This document shows positions 51,361 to 59,713 of a DNA stretch of 64,000 nt, one piece after another. A program made the position numbers and the translations under genes. Source of the stretch: an uncultured Bacteroidales bacterium. GTDB taxonomy: Bacteria > Bacteroidota > Bacteroidia > Bacteroidales > WCHB1-69. The stretch covers positions 188,399-252,398 of the forward strand of contig ONAB01000002.1 of assembly GCA_900315705.1 (NCBI GenBank). The letters run 5' to 3'. Positions within the stretch are counted from its first letter, which is position 1; each line of letters opens with the position of its first letter. Under the pieces are notes generated by a model. It was not told where the DNA came from. It saw only the letters and a program-made list of their open reading frames with translations, and searched no databases.

Positions 51361-54285
51361 ATGAAAAGAACAAACTTTTTCTGGATACTGTTCCTTTTGG
51401 CATTCACTTTCTCCGCCAACGCCCAGAGCGAATACGTGAATCCGCTGGTGGGTACCGCCGAGCACGGACACACCTTCCCAGGGGCCCTCGTGCCCTTCGG
51501 TGGAGTGCAAGTCAGTCCCGACACCCGTCTGGAGGGCTGGGACGGCTGCTCCGGCTACCATTACAGTGACAGCCGCATCTACGGTTTCTCGCACACCCAC
51601 CTTAGCGGCACAGGCTGCAGCGACTACGGTGACATCCTCGTGATGCCCTTCACGGGCACCCCGTCGGTCCGCAACAGCGAGTATTCGTGCACCTTCACCC
51701 ACAACAACGAGAAGGCCACGGCCGGTTACTATGCTGTAAAGCTTGACAATGGCATTTTCGCCGAGCTCACCGCCGGCCAGCGCGTGGGCGTGCACCGCTA
51801 CACCTTCCCCAAGGAGGCCACCAGCAAAGGCATCGTCATCGACCTCAGCCACCGAGATCTGACCCTTATCTCCAGTATGACCTACGACGGCACGCAGATA
51901 TATGGTTTCCGCCGCTCGGAAGCCTGGAACCCCGACCAGCACTGCAATTTCTCGCTCCTCTCCTCCCAACCTTTCCAGAAAATCGAGTTCTATCGCGATG
52001 ACAAGTTGGTGAAGGAAAACGATGTGCGCGGCGGCAACTGCAAAGCCATCGTCTATTTCGACAAGAATGTGACATCTGTGGTGCTCAAGGTGGCCATCTC
52101 TGCCGTGGACATCCAAGGCGCCATCCAAAACCAAAAGGAGTTTTCCAACTACGACTTCGACCAAATCAGAAATCAAGCAAAAGAGGCTTGGAACCGCGAG
52201 CTGGGCAGAATCAAGGTGGAAACCAAGGACAAGGAGCGTCTCAAGGTGTTCTACACCGCCCTTTATCACAGCTTCACCTCACCGTATCTATATACGGATA
52301 TCGACGGTCGCTACCGCGGAATGGACGGCAAAATCCAAATCGTGGAGCAGGGCAAGCAGGTCTATACGGTCTTCTCCTTGTGGGACACCTACCGGGCCTT
52401 GCATCCGCTGCTCAACATCATTGACCGGAAGCGCACCGAGGATTTCCTGTACACTTTCCTCCAGCACTACCGTCAGGGTGGAATGCTGCCCGTCTGGGAG
52501 TTGTCCGCTTTCGAGACCTGGTGTATGATCGGCTACCATTCCATTCCGGTCATCCTCGACGCCTACGTCAAGGACATTCATCCCTACGACGAGAAGGAAA
52601 TGTTGCAGGCAATGGTACACAGCGCCACGCTCGACAAATTCGGGCGGAAAGAATACGCTATGTATGGCTATGTGCCTGGCGATGCCGACAACGAGTCGGT
52701 TTCCAAGACGCTGGAGTACGCCTACGACGACTGGTGCATTGCACGGTTCGCCGAGCTTACCGGCAACCAGAAGGTGGCCGACGAGTTCTACCGCCGCTCG
52801 CAATCCTACCGCAACATCCTTGACCCCGACGGCTTTATGCACGGCAAGCGCAACGGCGGCTTTGTCACCCCCTTCAATCCTACGGAGGTCAACAACTACT
52901 ACACGGAAGCCAACTCCTGGCAATATTCCACCTATGTGCCCCACGACCTGCCCTATTACATCTCGATGATGGGCGGGCAAGCACGAATGGAGAGTTTCCT
53001 CGACCGTCTTTTCACCTCCAGTTCCGTGATGACGGGCCGCGAGCAGTCCGACATCACCGGAGTCATCGGCCAATACGCGCACGGCAACGAGCCGAGCCAT
53101 CACGCCGCCTACCTCTACAACTATGTGGGACGGCACGACAAAACCGCCGAGATGGTGCGCAAAATTATGACCGAACTCTACACCTCCCAGCCTGATGGTT
53201 TGTGCGGCAACGAGGACTGCGGCCAGATGTCGGCCTGGTATGTGCTCAGCTCACTCGGATTTTATCCCGTCTGTCCAGGCAACAACCGCTACAGCATCGG
53301 TTATCCGATGTTCGACAAAGCGACCGTGCAATTGGAGAACGGCAAACAGTTCATCGTCCGAAAAGAGGGCAAAGGCGACTATATCGCCAAAGTAACCGTC
53401 AACGGCCGCACAGTCAGCGGCTCGCCGATGGAAATCACCTTCGACGACATCAAGAATGGCGGGGAGTTGGTCTTCACGATGACCAAGGAGAAGGTGGTGC
53501 CGCAAGTCGCCCCCGAATCCCCGATTCTCGTCCAGCCCCCGATTATGCCCTATTTCTCCACCGACAAGGAGCGTTTCAGCGGCACGACGAGCATCGAAAT
53601 CAAGCTCTATCGTCCCGAAGGGTACGCCCCTGTGTACGACAAGGAGGGCCTTGCCTCGACCGTCATTTATTACACGCTGGATGGCAGTGACCCCGCCCCG
53701 ACCCACGGGTTACGCTACACCGGGCCCATTACCCTCGACAAGACCACGACTGTGAAGGCCGTGGCTTACAATCCCAACCAAGGCGTGAGCCGGATGGCAC
53801 AGGCCACCTACGTACAGTATGCCAAAGACAAAGTGCTCACCTACATTACCCGCCCGCAAGACCAGTACTTCTACGGTGGCCAAGACGGTCTTATCGATGA
53901 CGAGCGCGGCAAGCTCAACTACCGCATCGGTGGTTGGCAGGGTTTCCTTGAGGATGCCAAGATAGTCATCGACCTGAAGCAGAGCAAGCCCGTCACGGAA
54001 GTGACCGTCGGCTGTCTGGAAGAGGTCCGGGCTTGGATATTCTACCCCAAGAAGGTCAATGTGTACATCTCCGATGACGGCGAGCACTACACCCTGTTCG
54101 GCACCGCCAACGGCATCGGTTCCATCAAGGAGGATGTGCCCAAGAAGCACGATTTCGTCGTGAAGGGCAACGCCACGGGACGCTATGTCAAAGTGGAAGT
54201 GGAGAACTACGGCAAGCTGCCCGATTGGCACATCAGTGCCGGCCAGCAGTCCTGGCTCTTCATCGATGAGATCATTGTGAAATAA
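51361..54285 (+). CDS. GH92 family exo-alpha-mannosidase with C-terminal carbohydrate domains
   Basis: A 974-residue exported protein (signal peptide ending FTFSANAQ). The GH92 domains cover about residues 22-720: VNPLVGTAEHGHTFPGALVPFG, YGFSHTHLSGTGC, SLWDTYRALHPLL, GNEPSHHAAYLYNYVG and GLCGNEDCGQMSAWYVLSSLGFYP hold the calcium-binding and catalytic acid residues. GH92 enzymes remove alpha-mannose from host or yeast glycans. A chitobiase-like domain (YYTLDGSDPAP...TVKAVAYN) and a discoidin (F5/8 type C) domain follow. It has no T9SS tail. Probably co-transcribed with the MFS gene. Confidence 0.93.
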   Translation: MKRTNFFWILFLLAFTFSANAQSEYVNPLVGTAEHGHTFPGALVPFGGVQVSPDTRLEGWDGCSGYHYSDSRIYGFSHTHLSGTGCSDYGDILVMPFTGTPSVRNSEYSCTFTHNNEKATAGYYAVKLDNGIFAELTAGQRVGVHRYTFPKEATSKGIVIDLSHRDLTLISSMTYDGTQIYGFRRSEAWNPDQHCNFSLLSSQPFQKIEFYRDDKLVKENDVRGGNCKAIVYFDKNVTSVVLKVAISAVDIQGAIQNQKEFSNYDFDQIRNQAKEAWNRELGRIKVETKDKERLKVFYTALYHSFTSPYLYTDIDGRYRGMDGKIQIVEQGKQVYTVFSLWDTYRALHPLLNIIDRKRTEDFLYTFLQHYRQGGMLPVWELSAFETWCMIGYHSIPVILDAYVKDIHPYDEKEMLQAMVHSATLDKFGRKEYAMYGYVPGDADNESVSKTLEYAYDDWCIARFAELTGNQKVADEFYRRSQSYRNILDPDGFMHGKRNGGFVTPFNPTEVNNYYTEANSWQYSTYVPHDLPYYISMMGGQARMESFLDRLFTSSSVMTGREQSDITGVIGQYAHGNEPSHHAAYLYNYVGRHDKTAEMVRKIMTELYTSQPDGLCGNEDCGQMSAWYVLSSLGFYPVCPGNNRYSIGYPMFDKATVQLENGKQFIVRKEGKGDYIAKVTVNGRTVSGSPMEITFDDIKNGGELVFTMTKEKVVPQVAPESPILVQPPIMPYFSTDKERFSGTTSIEIKLYRPEGYAPVYDKEGLASTVIYYTLDGSDPAPTHGLRYTGPITLDKTTTVKAVAYNPNQGVSRMAQATYVQYAKDKVLTYITRPQDQYFYGGQDGLIDDERGKLNYRIGGWQGFLEDAKIVIDLKQSKPVTEVTVGCLEEVRAWIFYPKKVNVYISDDGEHYTLFGTANGIGSIKEDVPKKHDFVVKGNATGRYVKVEVENYGKLPDWHISAGQQSWLFIDEIIVK

Positions 54286-54310
54286 CGGAATATTTGTAAT
54301 TCCATAAAAT

Positions 54311-54350
54311 AATGAAGAGACGTGATGTATCGCGTCTCTTCATTTTTTTT
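54311..54350. terminator. Bidirectional rho-independent terminator
   Basis: AATGAAGAGACG / CGTCTCTTCATT 12-bp stem with a 10-base loop and a T-run, between the convergent GH92 and M14 peptidase genes. Confidence 0.9.
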
Positions 54351-54363
54351 GTGTGGAAAAGGA

Positions 54364-56049
54364 TTATTGTTTCACCACCCTTTTCGACACCTTGCCGTTG
54401 GCGAAGGTGACGGTAAGGTTGTACACGCCCGAAGCGCAGGATGACAAGTCGAGAGAGGTGCTAAGCTCGCCCACAGTTTTGCGCACCAACCGTCTGCCCG
54501 CAAGGTCATAGAGTTCCACCGACACAATTTCCTCTTGGTCGCTGGTCACGCGCACCTCGTTGGAGGCGGGATTGGGATAAACCGAGACTTTGGGCAAATT
54601 CCTGTCGGCCACGGAAATGTTGGTGGGCACCAGTTGCACATCCTGCACAAGGCACTGGCCGTCGGTAGCGGTGAGCGTCAGCGTCTTGGGGAAATAGCCC
54701 TCCGCTGAGAAGGTCACCTGCCAGGTGCCGCGCCGGATGGGACGGTGATAGTCGCCATAGGGCAGACGCGAGTACGTGTGGGAGTTGTCCTCATCGTGGT
54801 TCTCCACAAACACACGTGCGGCAATGGGCTGGTTCGTGACAGAATCCGTCACGATGCCACGGAAGCCGTTCAGCGACTCCCCGATATAGTTCAACAAAGA
54901 CTGGCGATTACGGTTCCAAAAGGTGGGCAGGAGGTTGGAATTGACCACCTTGTCGGAACTCACCTCGATGGTCATCTCGCGACAGCCCAGATAGTAATTA
55001 AAATAGTCCTGGCGGGAACCGGTGATAACATACCAGTCGCCACCCTCAGTGACGCCATTGTTTTCATCCATCATATAGCTGGCATTGACGGCGTGGCAAG
55101 TGTCGGCATAGCAGCGAGCGATGTAGTCCCACCACGACTGGTCGGCGTGGGCGCGCTGGATGGTGGTCCAGGTGTCCCACGGGTAGTTGACCACCTCGGC
55201 GCCGCCGTGGAAGTTGGCGGAGAGGGTAAAGTGGCGCTCGGCGCCGAAATCCATCATCGCCTGCACCTCTGGGGGATAGTTCTTAGCCACAGGCTGGCCG
55301 ATGATGGGATAAGAACGGTTCATATCGTCACCGTTATAGTTGTAGCGCGTGGAGTACCAGCTGTTGATTTGCGTGTTGGACGAACGATAGGTGCCATCGG
55401 GATTCTCCAAGGGGCAAATCCAGATATCCACATTGTCCACCAGTTGACGCACCTGCGCATCAGTGTCGTAGTTGTTGAGCAGGTAATGAATCAGACGGAG
55501 CATCAGATAGTAGCCCACGGGCTCGTCGCCGTGCATTGTGGCAGTGTAAAAGAAGGCTGGTTTGCCGCCACGGTTGTGGAGGTCGTTGCTGATGTGAGCC
55601 ACAAAGAGCGTATGATTACCCGGGGTTTGTGCCAGTATGGTATCGATGTCGCACATCTGCGGAAACTCGGATTCAAAGGTGGACATTGCCTCCTTGTAAG
55701 CGTTATAGGTGGGATAGCGATTCCAGTTGGCCACCAGCTGCTCATAAGTGTCGGCCATCGCAGTGACGGCTTTGTCATCGGGTTCGAGAATAGTGAACGG
55801 GATACCCAATTGTTCAAAGGCATCATAGTCGCGCGGTCCAACGCAAATGCGCACATCAACAGTGCCATCGGGATTGGAAGTCACCTTGTCCACGGAAAAA
55901 TTGGGGGATATGTCACGCAGGGCTTTCCGCGTCATCGTGGTCTGCACATACGTTTGCAGGGCAGAGCGGTTGAAAGTGGGCGATTTGCGGGATTGGGCGA
56001 AAGCTGTCACCGTCAGGAGGCAAAGCAGCGGAAGAAGGATTTTTCGCAT
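54364..56049 (-). CDS. M14 zinc carboxypeptidase with T9SS type A sorting domain
   Basis: A 561-residue exported peptidase. After the signal peptide (LLPLLCLLTVTAFAQ) and a short propiece, the M14 domain shows the HxxE zinc motif (TATMHGDEPVGYYLM), WICPLENPDGTYRSSN, a His in SANFHGGAEVVNYPWDTW, and the catalytic Glu in MTIEVSSDKV. A carboxypeptidase-regulatory domain follows (GIVTDSVTNQPIAARVFVEN). The last 75 residues (VSVYPNPASNEVRV...SGVYNLTV...SKRVVKQ) are a Por-secretion type A tail, so it is exported and probably attached to the cell surface by T9SS. Confidence 0.93.
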   Translation of the reverse strand: MRKILLPLLCLLTVTAFAQSRKSPTFNRSALQTYVQTTMTRKALRDISPNFSVDKVTSNPDGTVDVRICVGPRDYDAFEQLGIPFTILEPDDKAVTAMADTYEQLVANWNRYPTYNAYKEAMSTFESEFPQMCDIDTILAQTPGNHTLFVAHISNDLHNRGGKPAFFYTATMHGDEPVGYYLMLRLIHYLLNNYDTDAQVRQLVDNVDIWICPLENPDGTYRSSNTQINSWYSTRYNYNGDDMNRSYPIIGQPVAKNYPPEVQAMMDFGAERHFTLSANFHGGAEVVNYPWDTWTTIQRAHADQSWWDYIARCYADTCHAVNASYMMDENNGVTEGGDWYVITGSRQDYFNYYLGCREMTIEVSSDKVVNSNLLPTFWNRNRQSLLNYIGESLNGFRGIVTDSVTNQPIAARVFVENHDEDNSHTYSRLPYGDYHRPIRRGTWQVTFSAEGYFPKTLTLTATDGQCLVQDVQLVPTNISVADRNLPKVSVYPNPASNEVRVTSDQEEIVSVELYDLAGRRLVRKTVGELSTSLDLSSCASGVYNLTVTFANGKVSKRVVKQ

Positions 56050-56067
56050 AAGGGTAAAATATCTTTT

Positions 56068-56952
56068 TTACAGTTTCACCAGTTGTTCGATTTTCTCATA
56101 CAGGGCGGCGGTCACGGGCACATTGGGCAGGCGCAGGCGGTTGTGGATTTTGCCTTGCACGCTCAACACGGCCTTGATGCCGGAGGGATTGCCCTCCTGG
56201 AAACAGGCCTGCATCAGGTTGAAGAGGCGGTCGTGGTAAAGGCGGGCCTTGATAAACTGGTCTTTCATTGCCAGATGCACCATATTGGCCATCTCTGCCG
56301 GGAAGGCGTTGGCCACAACGGAGATGAGGCCGTCCATACCGGCGGCCATCAGGGGCAGGGTAATCATATCGTCACCAGAAATGACCAAGAAGTTTTCCGG
56401 CTTGTGATTGAGCAGGTTGAGAATCTGTTTCATCTTGCCCGAGGCCTCCTTGATGCCAATGACATTCGGGCATTCCAGGGCAATGCGGGTGGTGGTGGCG
56501 GCATCCAGGTTGCAGGAGGTGCGGCCCGGCACGTTGTAAAGGATGACAGGGCGCGGGGCGCGCTCGGAGAGATAACGGAAATGCTCGAAGAGACCCTCTT
56601 GGCTGGGCTTGTTGTAATAGGGAGCCACGGAGAGGAACGCATCCACGGGCAGGGAGTCGGCGGCCTCCATATCGTGGGCCACGCGCAGCGTATCAGGCCC
56701 GCCCACCCCCATCACCAGGGGCAGACGCCCCGCGTTGACGGTGGAAATGCAATGCACTACATCCCTCTTCTCCTCCGGGGTGAGGGTCGGCGACTCGCTG
56801 GTGGTGCCCAACGCCACAAGGTAGTCCACGCGTTTGAGGATGAGATTGTCAACCAAAGACTCCAGCGCCGGGAAATCTATCTTTCCATCCGGCAGGAAGG
56901 GCGTGATGATAGCCACGCCGAGCCCCTTCAATTGGGATATTTTATCTGTCAT
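56068..56952 (-). CDS. dapA: 4-hydroxy-tetrahydrodipicolinate synthase
   Basis: Condenses aspartate semialdehyde with pyruvate in lysine/diaminopimelate synthesis. The 294-residue TIM barrel has ALGTTSESPTLTPEEK (pyruvate site), VILYNVPGRTSCN (Tyr of the proton relay and Arg), and VIGIKEASGKM with the Schiff-base Lys. The length is typical. It overlaps the DUF6913 gene upstream by 11 bp, so the two are coupled. Note that the same window holds lysine-degrading kal and kce. Confidence 0.96.
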   Translation of the reverse strand: MTDKISQLKGLGVAIITPFLPDGKIDFPALESLVDNLILKRVDYLVALGTTSESPTLTPEEKRDVVHCISTVNAGRLPLVMGVGGPDTLRVAHDMEAADSLPVDAFLSVAPYYNKPSQEGLFEHFRYLSERAPRPVILYNVPGRTSCNLDAATTTRIALECPNVIGIKEASGKMKQILNLLNHKPENFLVISGDDMITLPLMAAGMDGLISVVANAFPAEMANMVHLAMKDQFIKARLYHDRLFNLMQACFQEGNPSGIKAVLSVQGKIHNRLRLPNVPVTAALYEKIEQLVKL

Positions 56953-57478
56953 TGCCTGTAAGTTTTTCGGAATAAGTACTGACCGCCTCGAGATATTTCA
57001 AATAATTGCTGTTCACGGCATCGATGAAAAGGTCATAGGAATTCTGGCTCTCAGGGTCGCGACCCACGATGAACTTGGCGTGCGAGAGGGCGAGAATGGC
57101 CTGCATCGGCATATTCGGGCGATAACTGAAATCTATCAGCAAATCATAGTCCTCCTTCAGGAAATCGTGGATTTGCTCCATATTCGGGATACCGTACCAG
57201 TTGAGATGTTTCTGACTGAAATAGTCGGCCGTCAACTGAGGCAGACAGTAGAAGGGAACCTCCTTGTCGTTGACATAACCGATGAGGCGCACCTGATGCC
57301 CGTGTTCCTGCAATTTTGAAAAGATGTAGAATATTTCCTTATAGGAATCCTCGTCGGTAATTTCGCACAAAATCCCAATGGACCTTGCCCGTGACAAAGA
57401 CACGATGGAAACATTTCTATCTGGCTTGTTTTCAGCAAGATATTTGTTGAAAAAATACTTCTTTATAAAAGAGAACAT
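56942..57478 (-). CDS. DUF6913 family protein
   Basis: A 178-residue soluble protein starting MFSFIKKYFFNKYLAENKPDR, with NVSIVSLSRARSIGILCEITDEDSYKEIFYIFSKLQEHGHQVRLIGYV, then KHLNWYGIPNMEQIHDFLKEDYDLLIDFSYRPNMPMQAILALSHAKFIVG. This is the DUF6913 family of Bacteroidetes, commonly found just upstream of dapA. Function unknown. It overlaps dapA by 11 bp. Confidence 0.82.
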   Translation of the reverse strand: MFSFIKKYFFNKYLAENKPDRNVSIVSLSRARSIGILCEITDEDSYKEIFYIFSKLQEHGHQVRLIGYVNDKEVPFYCLPQLTADYFSQKHLNWYGIPNMEQIHDFLKEDYDLLIDFSYRPNMPMQAILALSHAKFIVGRDPESQNSYDLFIDAVNSNYLKYLEAVSTYSEKLTGNDR

Positions 57479-57546
57479 ATTATTGGCACTATATACAATA
57501 AAGGCCGCAAACTTACAAAAAAAATTGGATTTATGGCTACAGAAAT

Positions 57547-57580
57547 AAAAAAACAGCGGAAACCTCTTTCCGCTGTTTCA
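57547..57580 (-). terminator. Rho-independent terminator after lpxC
   Basis: A perfect AAACAGCGGAAA / TTTCCGCTGTTT stem with a CCTC loop. On the minus strand a T-run follows, so it ends the lpxD-lpxC run. The rest of the 57479-57655 gap is AT-rich and holds no gene I can see. Confidence 0.88.
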
Positions 57581-57655
57581 AACCATTAACCTATGTAAGA
57601 TAATTGAAAACTATTGAAATAGTATTTCTAAAATCACTTATGCTTTACGAAGGTT

Positions 57656-58588
57656 TTATTCAAAAGTTACAAAAAAATCCTCATTATGAGAAATTTCCTT
57701 GGCCAAGGAGGTGTTGGCGAAGTGTCCGGGGCGGCTGGCGATGACCTCTGCACGCAACGGGACACCCAGCAAATAGAGGTCTCCCACCAGGTCGAGGAGC
57801 TTATGGCGAGCTGGCTCATTGGAGTGCCGCAACGTGATGTTATTGAGCACGTGGTCGGGCGTCACCTTGATGTTGGACTTGTTGAAGAACTGGGCGAGTT
57901 CCTTCAGGACGTTCTTCTCGGGCACCTTATCGACAAACACGATGGCGTTCTCCAGGTCGCCGCCGCGCACCAGTCCGTTCTGGATGAGGAACTGAAGTTC
58001 ATCAAGGAACACGAAGGTGCGGCAATCATAGACCTCGGGGTAAAAGTCCTCGATGTTGTTGAGGACAGCCTGCTGGTCGGCGAGCACCTTGGTGCCGTAG
58101 TCGATGTCAACGGTCATCTTGAAGTGGTCGGCGGGGCGGATGGTGAGTTGCACATCCTTCTCGGGTATGGAGAAGGTGATCTCCTTTTTCACGGTGCCAT
58201 ATTTGCGGGGGGCATCCAAGGTTTTGAGTCCAGCCTCGCGGAGCATTTCCACATAAACGCGGGAACTGCCGTCAAGGATCGGGGTTTCGGGGCCTTGGAT
58301 GAGCACTCTGACATTATCGATGCCCATTCCGGCGAGGGCGGCCATCAAATGCTCGATGGTGTGCACCTGGGCTTCCCCCTCCTTGATGGAGGTGCCACGG
58401 GAGGTGTCGAAAACATTATCAGGGATGGCTTTCACCGTAGGAGTACCGGGCAGGTCGGTGCGCACAAACTGCACGCCAAAATCCGCAGGAGCGGGTTCAA
58501 AGGTAACGGTGACTTGCTGTCCGGTGTGAAGTCCCCGGCCGGAAACGGATATCGGGGACGCGACAGTGGTCTGATACTGCATAGTCAA
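57656..58588 (-). CDS. lpxC: UDP-3-O-acyl-N-acetylglucosamine deacetylase, not fused to FabZ
   Basis: The zinc deacetylase that commits to lipid A synthesis, 310 residues. GRGLHTGQQVTVTFEPA opens the first domain. HTIEHLMAALAGMGIDN holds a zinc His, and CRTFVFLDELQFLIQNGLVRGGDLENAIV the substrate loop. NEPARHKLLDLVGDLYLLG holds the second His and the Asp, and RPGHFANTSLA the catalytic His. In most Bacteroidetes LpxC is fused to FabZ (about 460 residues). Here the stop codon comes right after the LpxC domain and no FabZ coding follows. lpxD is 35 bp upstream. Confidence 0.93.
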   Translation of the reverse strand: MTMQYQTTVASPISVSGRGLHTGQQVTVTFEPAPADFGVQFVRTDLPGTPTVKAIPDNVFDTSRGTSIKEGEAQVHTIEHLMAALAGMGIDNVRVLIQGPETPILDGSSRVYVEMLREAGLKTLDAPRKYGTVKKEITFSIPEKDVQLTIRPADHFKMTVDIDYGTKVLADQQAVLNNIEDFYPEVYDCRTFVFLDELQFLIQNGLVRGGDLENAIVFVDKVPEKNVLKELAQFFNKSNIKVTPDHVLNNITLRHSNEPARHKLLDLVGDLYLLGVPLRAEVIASRPGHFANTSLAKEISHNEDFFVTFE

Positions 58589-58622
58589 TGATTATGTTGG
58601 TTTTTTAGTGGTTCTTTGGTGA

Positions 58623-59636
58623 TTACTCGTCTTTTTTCTTCAAGTCGCGGACATCGTTGAAGAGTTCGGGGAGTTTGCGTCTATAGACGATGAGGCGGCG
58701 TTCCTCGCCGAGGGGGATGGCAGGATTGCCGAGGTACATTCCGGGTTTAAGGGAGTGTGACACGCCGGCCTGGGCGCCCACCACAGTGCCGTCGTCGATG
58801 GTGATATGGCCTGCCACACCAGCTTGGCCAGCGAAGATGCAGTGGCGTCCGATTTTGGCGGATCCGGCCACACCCACCTGGGCAGCCATTCCGGTGCCCT
58901 CGCCCACGGTGACATTGTGCGCGATCTGCACGAGGTTGTCGATTTTCACGTTGTCTTCAATCTTGGTGGAGCCCATCGTGGCCCTGTCGATGCAGGTGTT
59001 GGCCCCGATTTCGACGTTGTTGCCGATGACGACGTTGCCGATCTGGGGGATTTTGAGGTACTGGCCGTCGTGTGGCGCGAAGCCGAAGCCGTCGGCACCG
59101 ATGACCGCTCCCGCGTGCAGGATGCAGTCGTTGCCGATCTCACAGCCGGCATACACCTTGACGCCCGCGTAGAGGGTGGTGCGGTCCCCTACCCTCACGT
59201 TGTCGCCGACGACGGTCTGGGGATAGATGGAGGCGCCGTTGCCCACCACAGCGTTCTCGCCGATGCTGACGAACTCGCCGATATAGACATTCTGGCCGAT
59301 GGTGGCCGTCGGGGCGATGCAAGCCTTGTCGGAGACGCCCACCTTGCGGGGCAGGTTCTCCTGGTAGAAGTTCAGCAGCTTGGCAAACGCCAGGTAGGAG
59401 TTCTCAACCTTGATGAGGGTGCAGGGCACATCCTGTTCAGGTTCAAACGACTTGTTGACGATGGCCGCGGTGGCGCGGGTGGTATAGATATAATGGGTGT
59501 ATTTCGGATTGGAAAGGAAGGTCAGGCCGCCGGGCACGCCCTCCTCGATTTTGCAGATGGTGGTGATGGCCGCGTCTGCATCGCCCACCACTTCGGCGGA
59601 GAGCAGCTCTGCAATTTGACGAACGAGATACTTCAT
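58623..59636 (-). CDS. lpxD: UDP-3-O-(3-hydroxyacyl)glucosamine N-acyltransferase
   Basis: Adds the second 3-hydroxyacyl chain in lipid A synthesis, 337 residues. A uridine-binding N-domain (ITTICKIEEGVPGGLTFLSNPKYTHYIYTT) is followed by a left-handed beta-helix of hexapeptide repeats (ATIGQNVYIGEFVSIGENAVVGNGASIYPQTVVG...). The catalytic His is in DNLVQIAHNVTVGEG, with HAGAVIGADGFGFAP before it. The longer reading adds promoter DNA (TTTTTGCACCCC) before the Met at 59636, so I use that start. Confidence 0.95.
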   Translation of the reverse strand: MKYLVRQIAELLSAEVVGDADAAITTICKIEEGVPGGLTFLSNPKYTHYIYTTRATAAIVNKSFEPEQDVPCTLIKVENSYLAFAKLLNFYQENLPRKVGVSDKACIAPTATIGQNVYIGEFVSIGENAVVGNGASIYPQTVVGDNVRVGDRTTLYAGVKVYAGCEIGNDCILHAGAVIGADGFGFAPHDGQYLKIPQIGNVVIGNNVEIGANTCIDRATMGSTKIEDNVKIDNLVQIAHNVTVGEGTGMAAQVGVAGSAKIGRHCIFAGQAGVAGHITIDDGTVVGAQAGVSHSLKPGMYLGNPAIPLGEERRLIVYRRKLPELFNDVRDLKKKDE

Positions 59637-59657
59637 AGCTTCTTTTCTTTTGGGGTG

Positions 59658-59665
59658 CAAAAATA
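59658..59665 (-). promoter_or_regulatory. -7 promoter element of lpxD
   Basis: The minus strand reads TATTTTTG then CACCCC, 22 bp before the ATG at 59636. Confidence 0.65.
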
Positions 59666-59684
59666 CACTTTTAATCTATTTTTT

Positions 59685-59692
59685 TATCTTTG
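59685..59692 (+). promoter_or_regulatory. -7 promoter element of the alpha-2-macroglobulin gene
   Basis: TATCTTTG then CAAGCAC, 22 bp before the ATG at 59714. Divergent from the lpxD promoter. Confidence 0.65.
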
Positions 59693-59713
59693 CAAGCACA
59701 AATAATACTGGAT

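Noticed and set aside
54745..56961. 738-codon open frame antisense to the M14 peptidase and dapA
   Set aside because: Crosses two firmly identified genes and resembles no protein family.
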